Below the pieces are notes generated by a model. The model did no database searches. It was not told the DNA's origin and was given only the letters and a program-made list of their open reading frames with translations. Both the position numbers and the translations under genes were made by a program. A stretch of 64,000 bases of DNA from Triops longicaudatus (taxonomy: Eukaryota; Arthropoda; Branchiopoda; Notostraca; Triopsidae), in contig JAGQDJ010000132.1 in assembly GCA_022885665.1 (NCBI GenBank), positions 1-64,000 of the forward strand, read 5' to 3'. Of the stretch, positions 12,660-25,100 are shown in pieces (positions within the stretch are counted from its first letter, which is position 1; each line of letters starts with the position of its first letter).

Positions 12660-13480
12660 CTAAGATTTAATTGGTCAGGTAGGACAAAGCTTTGTTAAGT
12701 TAGGTTAATCTCATTTAAATTAGGTTAAGTTAATTTAGATTGTGTTTGTCAGGCTAGGATAAATTTGATAAGTTAATTTCATTAGTTAGGTTGAGTGAAG
12801 CTATCACACTAAAAGTAAGCTACCAACTGGTTTTTAACGAGCTGGGAAGCAAACGTGACCTAATTTGGACATTCGAGTTTTTAGTTCTTGTTTCTTTCGC
12901 TAGATACGCGAATTCACATGGTGTGGAAAAAAAATACAGCACAGGCTAAGTTGGGCTTGGTAGGTTAAATCAGATTATTACACGTAACGGTAGTTATCTT
13001 AGGTGATCCATGTTAAGAAAGGGAAGCTTAAGTAGGTAAAGTTAGATCAGTTTAAACTTGATTCAGGCTTGTCAGTTTAACACAAGTTAGACTTAATTAG
13101 CTAGTTAGGCCGGTTAAGGTTAGGTCATTCTTGTGTAGGTTAACTTCGACCATGTTTAGTTTGGTAGATTATTCCGATTAAGTTTCGCTAAGACCGCGTC
13201 GGCTGCCGTCAAAAATCCAAGTAATATACCGTCAACAAGTAGGTGTTATCAAGCAAGAGGAGCACAGTAATCCGTCATACTTTTTCTTGGTAACGTGTTT
13301 CGAAGAGGGTGACAATTTAGCCTAGATTGTGGTGTAGGCTTCGAAGAGTCAAGTTAGATTAATTTGGAAGAGTTTAGTTGGCCTATGGTTGTTAAGTTGC
13401 GCTAAGGTAGGTTAGACAAATCGTGCTGATTGGACCTTAAGATTATTTAATTTAGGTTAGCTTTGTTAAATAGATTTTGT
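12660..13480. repeat. Degenerate TTAGG/TTAAG-type tract
   Basis: The interval is dense in 5-bp-periodic words (TTAGG, TTAAG, TTAGT) such as GTTAAGTTAGGTTAATCTC. Copies are too diverged to be a simple tandem repeat. The same kind of tract recurs at 16990-17660, 37770-38730, 53770-54130, 56480-56720 and in smaller patches. Confidence 0.55.
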
Positions 13481-13953
13481 TTGCATTAAAATTATTTTTC
13501 CGTTAGCTTTTATACCTCCAGACTTAATGTCCTTATCCTAAGGAATAATTGAATAAGCTTTGCGAGAAATCTCGCTATAAAACATTTACATGCTCTTCTA
13601 TCGCGACCTGTATGGGCATAGGGATTTTGCCTTTGCAAATTGCAAGTTTAGTGCAAAAACGGCCAAACGCTTTTAACCGACACAAGTTCTGTGAACGTTG
13701 CCAGGGTTGTTCGAAGTCCAGGCTTACCTGCATCCTTGACGGCTAGCAATATCATGGACTACGTGGCCATTATTGATATAATGAACAGGAGCCTTTATCC
13801 GAACTACAAGCGATGTCGACTGAACAGACCTTTACGATTTACTTAGACTCGAAATTTCGTTTTTTATGACCTACAACGTACCAATTTGCCGGTTTTCAGC
13901 TAAGTCCCAACGGCTCTTTTTCTTTAACGAAATCTCTAATCAAGTCCACTTAC

Positions 13954-16640
13954 ATTGGTTTTCCTACGCCACTGAACAGGCTCCATTTGTCAAAGGGGCA
14001 TTTCCGTATCGTCCAAGTTGCAGACCTCTTTGACAACTTTCTCCTCGCGTTAATGTCTGTTCTCAAAGTGCCAACTGGTTGTATTTCGACTACATTGAAT
14101 GGAACGTGAAAACTGGCAGCCTCAGTTCTGCAACAATCACCTTTACTTAAATTAATTTCACCAAACATCAATGTTAGAACAGCTTTCGTTGTACAGTACC
14201 TATTTCATAATTATCTTTGCACGTATTCCTGTAGAATAAGAAATTAGCTGAATTAACGATCACGGTTGTCATAGATTTTCTTGGAACTTTAAACCTATAC
14301 TATTAAAATTGCATTATATAGCACGTTTCTTCTTGTGGTGACCGAATTACACATCCACTGTGAAATCCACTGTATCATGATTAACACCGCGGTAAGCCTA
14401 TGCATTATCAGATCAATAGACATATTTAACAATCAAAAGTTGCTGATATATGGAAAGAAACTAGCCTACAAGTGGCCAAATGGGATCAGTTTTTTTTTTT
14501 TAAAAAAAACATTCACAAAATGAACTAAAAACAAACAGAAAACCAAACCAAACCGTAGAATTCAAAATACCATGCCATCCAGAGTAATTAACCTTAACTA
14601 AGAACATTTACACGATTTGAGTAACTTAACATAACGTAACGATAATTATATATATAATTATCCAAAAACATTTATTTACTGGTTTATATCTAAATAACTT
14701 AACTAATCTGACATAGTCGAAGCTATCATACCTATAACGTACCCATTATAGTTATTGCCTAATTAACAATTGCAACGTAAACTAAGTCATTTATCTCATC
14801 TAGCTTATCTTAATCTACATAATCTGGCAACATAAGCTAGTTTATGTAAATTAACAAAATTCAGATTTTTGCGCAACGTTTCACCTTGGCATTATTTAAA
14901 GTACGTCCGTATTACGAGCTGAACACACGTGACTATTTTCATAATCGAAGAGACTTCATTTATACGAAAAGTATAGATGCCAAGAGATCGGCAGAAAAAG
15001 AGGTACGATTCAAAACTTGTATTCCTCTACACACTTGCACTTGGCTGCACCTCTTACGGTTTCACCTACTGTTTTAATCTCCATAGTCGTTACAACTTTC
15101 AAGGCGGGTTTGATTTTTTAGTTGAGTTTTAAATTTGAACCATTTTTTCGTAGTGTTCTCCCTGATCCTGACGCGCTTTCCTCTTCACTGGTCCCTGAAA
15201 AGCCTTAACTTTCATGCTTAGGAGCTTGGTGAAAAAGAATTGATATTTTTGGGTCCGACGCAGGTGGCATTTCGCCACTTTGCCATAATGGCCAGTCCAA
15301 GCATACATTTAAATTTCCTTCAGTTCAACTTATGGATGATTAATTTTATTTCTGTACTTTATAGAATTTTGCTGATTTATGTGACCTAAATCAATCTAAA
15401 ATTGGCACTAAAATTGAGTCCAGTTCATTATCAAACTTTGGACAATAGGATCACTATAAAGTGCTCAAGTCGACCAACTTTGAGTTTTGGGATGTCCCTG
15501 TTTTTTTCCTACCATTATTAGGGAGTGTTTCTACTACCAATTTTTGGTAGGAAAACAGCCACACCCTGGGTCCCGCGGTTTTTGGTGCAATTTTCCATCA
15601 TTAATTGAGGGATTTTTTAGTTTGTACTTATCGTACACGTTAAAATTTTTTTCACTGAGTATTGAGCACACGGGCACTTTAAAACTTTTTTCGATTTACC
15701 TAGTAACAGCTTCGTGAAGTCTGGAAAGTCACATCCTAATCGGCTTCAATCTTATAGATCCGATTGAATTTGTGCACCCGTCGGTTTGCGTCGCTGCTTT
15801 GGATAGGAAGTCATATCTGCTCTTTTGTATAGTAATACTGAGTGAGCGGACACCAAATCATTAAGCCTTCAGGCTTCTAAAATGTTTAATCGTGTAAGGA
15901 TGAGACGATGGATACGAGCGTGTTGTTAAGGAAGTAAGAACACTGAATCCTAGACAGAAGAAAATGACGGTACTTTGCTGCAAATGCTATGCCGGTCGTC
16001 TTAAACGAACAGAATTTGTGCACCTGGAAATACAAGGACAATCCAAGTTACCGAATTATACGTGTTTGCACTCTGAAAGTAGGCTACGTAAATCTTTGAG
16101 AGACTGAACTGCTGAAACTTATCCACGACTCGACTTTCGCTGTTAGATCTTTCTAAGAAGTTGGTCATCAGGATCTGTACCTAACCATGCCAGAGCCAAG
16201 TTCGCTTGAATCATTGTGCTTTAAAACTGCTCGTGTTACTTTCTCAGTTTGCACAATCTGGATAAACTTTTGATTTCGTGTAGTTCACGAAAAGGTTTTA
16301 AGTTTCTTCCTGATGATCGAAATCGTCGCTAGCTTAATCGTACGATTCGTAACGTTTTTCTTGTAAGCAGTGTTTGAAGAACGACCACAGACTAAACGTG
16401 TAACTCTACGGGAACGGCTCACCTTTGCAGAGTGAGGTTTTCCGCTAAGCTGCTAATATTAGTCCAACCTCCGCTCTGTTTCTCTTCTGACGTATAGAAA
16501 CTAGCAGTTGGAAGGTAGCGCTCTTGAAAAGGCAATTCTTTCGAAACACTGCCCATAAAACGTAAAAGCAATGCACCTAGCTGATCACCTTTATCGGTCG
16601 TAGGAAGATAAGGCACTGATAGGCCAATGATATGGTGCAT
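13954..16640 (-). CDS. Unrecognised gene, two consistent 5' exons (divergent from aspartylglucosaminidase)
   Basis: Exon 1 (16640-16423) opens with ATG (MHHIIGLSVPYLPTTDKGDQ) and encodes 72 residues before a GTGAGC donor in phase 2. A second exon (14127-13954) has a TTGTTGCAG acceptor and a GTAAGT donor. It accepts phase 2 and continues an open frame of 57 residues (TEAASFHVPFNVVEIQPVGT near its start). The junction codon becomes Arg. A possible 15-nt micro-exon follows at about 13729-13743, with its own acceptor and GTAAGC donor; downstream exons are not located. The gene starts 106 bp from the start of the plus-strand AGA gene. I do not recognise the protein. Support is splice-phase agreement only, so it could be chance. 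Confidence 0.38.
14130..16420. other. Putative intron, no other feature
   Basis: AT-rich DNA between the two putative exons of the unrecognised gene. It includes a stretch of TAACTTAAC-like words near 14580-14830 and a T11A8 block near 14490. No credible coding exon was found on either strand. Confidence 0.35.
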
Positions 16641-16746
16641 GTAAGTAAACAACAACAAAGTGCATAATTAAGGCCACCGCGTTTCCTCCCCTTTAGTACT
16701 TTGCCTCATCTTTGTTGTTCTAGACAGTGCGATATTATCCTGCCAA
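16641..16746. promoter_or_regulatory. Candidate bidirectional promoter
   Basis: This 106-bp gap separates the start codon of AGA (plus) from the putative start codon of an unrecognised minus-strand gene. If both starts are right, the genes share their upstream region. No TATA box is evident. Confidence 0.35.
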
Positions 16747-19700
16747 ATGACAGTGAAAAAAGAAAGCAATAGGCGCAGTAGACTTGTTTTATTCAGTATA
16801 ATTTCCTCCTTTGCGTTTGTCGTATCTTTGTCAGTTTTTACCATCTCTTCACCTACAGTAGTCACATTCGTGTCAGATTTTGGCACTGAATTCATTGCCA
16901 AATCCCGCTATAACACCTTTCGTTTTACTCCCGTTGTTATAACCACGTGGAATTTCTATAACGCAACTGTTAGAGGTATGTTACTATGTCTTTAACAAAT
17001 GAACAGGACTAGTTAACCAAACGTAACTAATGTAATGTAAAAAAAAATAACAAAAACAAAAAATCTTGACAGTACTAACTTAACTAACATAACAGTACTA
17101 GCAGGCTAACCTGAAAATCTAGTATAAATACGTGTAACGTAATCAACTCAACATACCCTATGTAACACAAATAGACATAACTAGCTAGCCTAACTTAAGT
17201 AAAACTAGCCTAATAAAACTAACCAAACATAACCCAATTACCTAGCCATATTAAGTAACGTTTGTCAGCGTAATTTAACTTACCGTAACTAACTTAACAC
17301 GACCAAAGTAAAATAGCCTAATATAGCTAGCGTAATAAAACCTAACCATAAAAACTAGTGCCAATTCGCCGAACTTAAGTAGCCTAACGAAGAAATTTAA
17401 CGTACATTAACTTAGTTTGCTCAACAGTACCTGAGGTTTCTCGTCAGCCACAACGTAATTTTACCTACCTTAGAAAACAACCAAATTTAACATAACATAG
17501 CGCAATATAAATAAATAGAAAAAGGTAAATTTAACAAAACCTAGATAAATTGAACTAAACCTACATAACCTAACTAATTTCTACCTAACTTATGTAAGCT
17601 AATATTTTGTCTAAGTTAACTACCCTGACTAACCTAGCTAACGTAGCACTAATTGTATGTCACTGTAGCAAAACCACTTCTTTTGTAGTTTATCAATCTA
17701 ATATTTTCTTATTTTCGTAGCGTGGGACGTTCTGAAAAACAATGGAACAGCACTGGATGCCGTAGAGCTCGGTTGTAACGTTTGCGAAGACGAACAGTGC
17801 GATGGAACTGTGGGTTATGGTGGAAGTCCAGACGAGCTCGGAGAAACAAGATTGGATGCTCTTATTATCGATGGGTGGGCTTATTTTCTACATAAACGTA
17901 TCTTGTGTATTCGTATATAAATATCCCTATTTTCCTTTAAACTGTTTTTGTGGTTCAAGAAAGATTTTTTGTCTGTATTTTTGGTATATTTTTTTATTTA
18001 TTCTCAGATATTTTAATAAAAAACTTACTAGTTATTTGTATGCCTTAGTTAGCTTTTTATTTACTTATTTTAAATTTTATGTATTTTCATTTATTTTGAA
18101 ACAAGTTATTCATTTTTTGTCGTTCGTAGGCCTACTCATGCTATGGGGGCGGTGGCCAGTCTCCGGAGAGTCAAACATGCCGTTTCAGTGGCAAGGGCCG
18201 TTATGGAGCGCACGAAACATACCTTTCTAGTCGGTGAAGCTGCTACTAACTTTGCTTTAAGTATGGGTTTCCGTGAAGAAAACCTAACTACGCCTGAATC
18301 GCTTGAAATGTGGACGCAGTGGCGAGCTAAAGGCTGCCAGCCGAACTTTTGGCAGGTTCGTCGTAAACATTCTATAGAAACAAGTTAACATTAATAAATC
18401 GTAAGATTTTATAGTAATATACTGCGTAATAATTGTGTAAGATTTTGTATTGACTGTAATATTTTCTGCCAAGTTCGAGAATTACGTGAGTCAGCTAGAA
18501 TTGGGATCCTTTTTTAGCAAATTCAGTGCAGATTTGTTGTAAAAAATTATTTAGCGACTTTGTCTGTTATTTTTGTGTGTTCTAGCTTTCATTTTGTATC
18601 TGAAAATCTGAGTAAAATTTCTTTTGGATTTGTATTACAGAATGTGCAACCAGAGCCATCTACGGCCTGTGGTCCGTACACACCTTTGGAGTTGGGCAAA
18701 AATCGCGCCAGTTTGCAGAACAGCCAGCGTCTCCAAGCAGAGGAAGTAGGTCATGATACGATTGGCATGGTTGCTATCGATAGTTTAGGCAACATGGCGG
18801 GCGCCACTTCTACCAACGGGGCGAAATTTAAGATCCAAGGGTAAGATTGTAAATGAGAGAGGCCGCGCACAAAGGCAAAAAAAACTTGAGGCTACGGTGC
18901 ACCGAAGGCTCTTAAACCGTATTGACTGTGGAACGGCTCAGGTCATTTCGCAAGAATTGCATAATATTGAGAAACAACTTTCCAACAGTAATGTAATATA
19001 CTCCAATATCTACTGCACCTCGTAAATATTAAAAAAAAGCCTAATATATTTACAGAAAGGGAAACAAAGTCTTGTCGCATTTACGAAACTCTGTTAGAAA
19101 ATAGGACTTTGAGGTGTTATAGAGTATTTTTAGTTATTTTTTTTATACAAAACATAATAATAGCCTGACTACTGGATCAGTCTTGCGTCACGACCTGACA
19201 AATTTCCCCTACGTAAAGCCACCTCTAGTGGGCTAACTTGCCCAGGTGCACCATAGCCTTACATTTTTTTTCTGGATAAAGCATGCTTGCATAAAATATC
19301 ACACAAAATTTTTTTTCGTGTCCTAATTTTTGTTTGAATTTTGGCGTTTTTTAAAATAGTTTTTTATATAAAAATTCGAGTCATCTAGAAAAAGCATGAA
19401 ATGTTACACGCCATTTTTCCTCACCCACATACACAAATAATAATAATAAGAATTAAATTTAAAAAATCTATCAGTGAAGTCAGATAGGTGGTGACGCTAT
19501 TTTAGAGTGTGACGGTTGATGAACCGGGGGGAGGGTGGGAAAAAAACGATTTCGTTTGGCACAAAATATTTTTTATATTTAGATTGAATATAATTTAGAT
19601 AAAACACATAATTATTGATTATTTGAAAACAGGCGAGTCGGTGATTCTCCGATTCCTGGTTCGGGAGCTTATGTAGATCAGGAAGTTGGTGCTGCAGCTG

Positions 19701-20122
19701 CAACAGGAGATGGAGACACTTTGATGCGTTTTCTACCCAGGTAATTACATTTTTGTTTAAAAGTTTAGAGCATTATTGAATTTTCCATTGCGTGCGAAAG
19801 AGATTTCTCTATTCTTGTTACCGGGTGGTATAAAAAGTAGTAGTCTCAAAGTAGTCTCAATATTTATGTCAATTTCAGTTTAGTGACGGTTGAAAACATG
19901 CGTAACGGCATGACAGCCAGTGTAGCTGCTCACGACGCCCTCAAGCGGATTGTGAAGTACTATCCCACCTTCCAGGGCGCTATTGTTGCGTTGAAAGCGA
20001 CCGGCGAATTCGGCGCTGCCTGTTATGGCTTCTCCAGTTTTCCTTATTCAGTAGCCAACCCTGACTTAAAAAACGTTCACACCTCCACCATTTCCTGCTC
20101 AAATTTGACTGACGAACAATAG
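16747..20122 (+). CDS. AGA: N(4)-(beta-N-acetylglucosaminyl)-L-asparaginase (aspartylglucosaminidase)
   Basis: Six exons: 16747-16975, 17721-17874, 18130-18355, 18641-18840, 19633-19740 and 19879-20122. They total 1,161 nt (386 residues), with all phases in register. It is an N-terminal nucleophile hydrolase of the lysosome that removes the Asn-linked GlcNAc stub in glycoprotein breakdown. Residues about 13-33 are a hydrophobic signal or signal anchor. Conserved blocks are TTWNFYNAT, GYGGSPDELGETRLDA, LVGEAATNFA, GHD-TIGMV, STNGAKFKI and RVGDSPIPGSGAY. The autocleavage and nucleophile Thr is Thr243, after GHD. Substrate-binding Arg271 and Asp274 and the STNG Thr261 are present, so the enzyme should be active. 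The N-terminus is about 30-40 residues longer than in vertebrates. It converges on troponin I, with about 290 bp between stops. Confidence 0.95.
16990..17660. repeat. Degenerate CCTAA/CTTAA tract in AGA intron 1
   Basis: Most of intron 1 consists of TAACCTAAC, TAACTTAAC and TAGCCTAAT-type words. This is the complement of the tract at 12660-13480. Confidence 0.55.
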
Positions 20123-20411
20123 ATGTCACTGCCTTTCATTACTTTAAGCTAAATACAAAATAAGTGAAAGATAGCAAAAACCAGTTGGTTCTGATTTGAT
20201 AAGACTTTAAGTCGACAAAGATACCGGGGAGGGGCACATACATGTATTTTTGCATTCACTGCGTAATCTTTTGTGTATTATCATTATTATTGAAGTGTGT
20301 GTTGTCGAGAAATAGAAGTCGAAAAAAACAAAGAGAGAAAAATAAATAGAACGGTTACAATAAAGCCATATTTTCGATTTTTCAGCTAAAAAGCGAGTGC
20401 CCAGAGTTCGT

Positions 20412-22170
20412 TTATTCAGCGGGAACAGTCTCAGCGAGTGCTTCTTCTGCGGGTTGCTCAGGGGCGGGATCAGCAGCAGGGACGTCCTCTGCGGCGGGTT
20501 CTGAAGGTTGGTATCCAAGCAAGTCGAAAACATCGGAAAAAGATAATAAAAAAGCAGTTAATATCTTATGAAACATTTTAAGGGGAGCAACAATTAACTG
20601 AAACAATGAATAGGACCACAACACGCTAAATAATTGTTTGGCTAGTAGACAAGACGTTACGACACAACGCGCGGTTCTTCACCTGTAGGTGGCTCCGCAT
20701 CAGCGGGCGCCGGGGCGGGAGCTTCTTCATTAGTATTAGTAACACTCTCTGAGCTTTCTTCCGTAGGTGGAACAGGCTCTGTGGCAGAGGTTTCCACCGG
20801 TGCTGATTCCTCAGCGGCGGGTGCTTCGGTTGCCTCAGCAGCTGGCTCCTCACTGGATTCAGCCGCCGGTGCTGGTTAGTGTTTAAGAAATCAGGTTATA
20901 TTGTTTTGATTTTTATAAATCAAATAAACCCAAAAGGCATCCCATTTTACAGTAACGTGCTTCGTAGTTAACAAAATAAAAGATTTTATAAAGAAATAAA
21001 AGATTTTTAGGGTATTAAACGCGTTAGCAATGTGAATTCAAAGCTCGCATTTTTTCGATTCGGTTTGGTGAGGAAGCGCATGTAATGGATTTCGTACCTT
21101 CGGCGGATTCCTCGGGTGCTGGTTCCTCCTCAGGGGCGGGTGTGGGTGCTGTGGGTTCTTCTTCGACAGCTTCCTCTTCAGCGGCAGGGGGAGCCTGTGT
21201 GCACGGAGGCGGAGCATTCAATGGTTTGAAATCGTAACGTTTTTTAACGGTCAAACTTACGACAGTACTGTAAATTAACTCAAAACCGAACGTGATTTCT
21301 ATAATTAAATTTAGACTACTGAAACTTCACGAGTGAGGATTAATGTGTATAGAAGAATGTTTTGTTGAGAACGTGAAATCCAGAGTTAAACCGCTAATTC
21401 TGAAAACTTCCACAGAATTCTGCGTTTTTAACTTGACTAATTCATAAAAGCTTAGAAGTTACGAAAATTTCTTATGCATACTTTAGAAATAAATGAGGAT
21501 TAATATAGTTCATGACGTAAACTGCACTGCTACAAACTAGACCATCATTTTATTAAAAGAAAGATTCTATGCTATTTTCTATGGTTTGCTCGTCTTGCGC
21601 ATGAGGTGCCTCATACAATAGTAAGTAAACCTAGACAAGCAACAATAGTAGATAGTAAAGTACTGAAATTTGGTTATGTTGATAAGTGAATGCTTACGAT
21701 ACGCCATGTTTGGACACAAGCGCAAACGGAGTGAAAAGAACGGCTTAGCCATGTAGGGGCAGAAACAGCTTCTAACCACTCTCACAGATGGCAGGAGTAT
21801 TGTATTACTCACTGGCTAAAAATTTCCATAACTAAGGCAATTCGTGTGGTAATAAATTACGTTAATTCAAACATTCTAGCAAAACCAACTAAGGCTTATT
21901 CTTAATCAAGTCTATGTGAAAAAAGTACACGTGCAGACGTGTAGAGTGAATAAATTTAATTGATAAAGCAGCTTCAACGCTAGTGTGATTCGAGAAATTC
22001 ATTATCGCCGCTTAGGACAAGGCAGTAAGTTTTAACTAAACTATCAGAATTGAAGTCATAGGTTGAAAGTAAGCAGAAGAGATACTGATAGCTTCTTACA
22101 ATGTCTGAAGGAAAAGTGAAGGGTTACTTACCGGGGTTTGGCGTCCAGAGGTAGGGCCATCTTCGCCGTC
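20412..22170 (-). other. wupA: Pro/Ala/Glu-rich C-terminal extension of troponin I
   Basis: Exons 22170-22132, 21194-21098, 20871-20683 and 20500-20412 encode about 137 residues after the usual TnI end. Repeating blocks include APEEEPAPEES, EAPAAEESAPVE, APAPAPADAEPP and ADPAPEQPAEEA. There are no basic clusters or domains. It resembles in composition the Pro/Ala-rich tails of heavy troponin (TnH) in insect flight muscle. Each exon could be optional. The 20683 exon can also read through to a nearby stop (GEEPRVVS), giving a shorter form. Confidence 0.85.
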
Positions 22171-25100
22171 CTATAATGTGGGTGTGGCAAGAACTTGGGA
22201 TAAGTGTTTTGGAGTCGACATATTTGGTAAGGGTAAAGTGTTTAATAAAAGAAGTTACGGAAGGTAAAGCATATGAACCTAAAAAAATAATCGTTGGAGG
22301 GATTGTTGGAGGGTAGGGTTAAGGATCCACAATTACGAAACATAAAATAACACTTTTGCTGTTTTCCTGCGCACCAACTTAAAAAGGTATCGGAATTACA
22401 TTAGCAGCAATTATAGGTCTAACACAACTTGCCCCATTACTTGCTCGTAGCGCATTAATAATGAGAAGCTTGGTCAAATGCAATATAAGTTGGTAGAGAT
22501 GGCGGCACACAAACCCAACACACGCACTTTTTAGTCGAAACCAATAAAAGAAAGTTTTGTTTGTTTGTAAGGCAACTGAGGTAAAGGCCAAGGATCGGCT
22601 TACCTTGGGGTGGTAAAACAGCTAACCATCAACAAATCTAGGATTGAGGTTGGTGGTTGGTTTGGTATAGCGTCAAAGTCAGGAATTTTGTGTGAAAAGG
22701 AAGTGTCAAAAAGAGCACAAAACGAGAGATAGAGAGAGGAGGAGCACGAAAAACACACGCGCCCCGCCCATTCCCCCCAGGACAACACTGTTCCCGCCAA
22801 AACTGACAAAACTCCAAACTACCACATTCTAATGATAAGATGTTTCTACAAGCCCCCCCCCCCCAACTATGACATTTTCGGCCCAAAAATAAAACATGGT
22901 AAGAAAATTTCTCGATGACCACAATGTGTGTGAGACAAAAAATAAAACAAACCAACAACAAAATAAAATAAACGTCGAAAAGAGGGTGGGATTTTGTTTT
23001 GGATTCCAGGGGGTGGGAAAGAAGGAAAAAGAGGGAGGAGTCAGGATGGATATGGACATCGCTCTTATGCTCTCACGTCTTCCGAACCCGAATCGGCCTC
23101 TTCGCCTTCCTTTACCTTCTTCTCGTCGCCTCCTTTCTTCGACCACTCCGGTTTTTTCTAGACAACAATAAAAGCAATAAATTAAATGTAACTAAGCTTA
23201 ACATAACTTAACGAACGTAACTTAAGTTTGATTTCGTTAAATTAAATACATGTGCTATGCAAATATGACACGTTCGTTAAGCTAGGTGAAAGAACCTAAT
23301 ATAATATAACCTAACATAACTGAAATAGTAAGAAGACGCAAAACTGATATTAAGGAACAAGAAGCAGTTTTACTATCAAGTAAATTGTAAATTTGTGAAT
23401 CTCTACAAAAGTAATACCAAAATTAGCCCAACAAAAGGACCAATTTATCAAGCGAACTTGAGACATAAGTGATTTTATGTGGAATTCCAAAGATCTTGAA
23501 GAATTTAGTTCCGGTAATGTTAAGTCAAACTAAGTTTGTGTGAACTTACCTCTTTGTCTTCTTCTTCCATGGTGAACTCCTTCTTTTTCACTTGCTTAAG
23601 CTGGTTGCGGAAATTGAATTCTGCGGCTTTCTTTTGCAATTTGGCGAATTTGTTTTCGTACTTGGAGACTTTCTTCAACGTAGGCTTAATACTGCGCAAT
23701 TGAAATTATTATTTGACTCCATTTGTACCTTTCCTCCTTAACTTATTTTACAAACTAATTTCTTAAAAAATAAACGTTAACAAAAATAAACTTACAATTT
23801 GCCTCGGAGGTCGTTAACCAACATGTTCAATTCATTGATCTACAAAATCAGAGGAGAAAAGTCTTTTAATTCAACGTCCCTACGGCTAAACCAATCGGTT
23901 TCGAGTGAAATCGTACTAGTACTCGTAAAACTGAATCATTCCATGCTCTAACATAGCAATGCAAACGTATAACATGCAAAACTGGGTACAACAAGGTTAA
24001 ACTTGTTGTTAGTCACGTCATTCAACAGTTGAAGACGGAAATAAGACAGTAAGCAGGGAAAAAAAATAAAAATTAACAAGGGGGATAAACTTTTTTTTCG
24101 AAAAAAAAAGAATTTTCAAATGCTACGTCCAGCCCAACAGACAGGCGGAGGACAGCCATTTTTCTTTCAGGGGAAACATCCTTGGATGACTGATTTTTTC
24201 TTGTAAAACTGTCTTTCGGGGGCACCATTTTTGAAACCTCGAAAAGAATAAAAGATTTTTTACGTAACAAGTTCTTTTTACTTTCGCGCGACGCAATCAC
24301 TGCTTGGCTCTGAAGATCAAATCGACCCCCGGTCCGGTTTTATATCACCATTAGCTCAACAATTAACACCGTGCATGCGAAATGTGCCATGTGCGTTGGA
24401 GCCAGCATTTAAGACTTAAACTCTCCTTCTTGACATCAAATTGGAACTTGAAACAACATGGATGTTTTTTTTTGACATAAAAAGGGCTGACCTCCACCAT
24501 ATTAACATTGTTTTCTGCTGGTTAAAATCTGCCCAACGGAAGGGTTTTATGCCCCTAGCGAGCGCGTGGATATAACGGGACGCAGCGCGGGGCGTTTTGT
24601 CGCGCTTTGTCCTTTTTTTTACTGACTTTCCGTGTTTTAAAAGTTTTCTGACTAATTCTTTTTTTCAAAATTCAGAAGTCTTTGTTGCACAGTTTAAGGA
24701 CATAAACCATTCCGCAGGTGTACTAAAAGGATCTGTTTGATTTGTTTTAAGTACAGGGTGGTGAATCTAAAACTACTCGAAAGCTGGCTACTGGAATACT
24801 TTGGGTGGTATCTAACTTGCAGTTATAGATTATCATTTGTAATATTCCGAGTCCGGGAAAACTAAAACGCTACCCAAAGCCAACAAATTTCTAAAGGGAA
24901 TAAAAAACCACGAGCTTTTTACGAGGTTTAATACTAACAAAATTACACCTCCTGCCATGGCCAGCCCTGGCCGTTTTAACCGGGAGAGCATTTGTTGAGT
25001 TTTTGCATCCAAACAGTGAAACCTAGTTCACTTCTTTAAATATCTTCATAAAAATCGAAAATATCTCTTACATTTCTATACATAGAATTTAATATTTTGT

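Noticed and set aside
16668..16901. 77-codon minus-strand frame overlapping the AGA start
   Set aside because: Mostly antisense to AGA exon 1, whose coding identity is clear.
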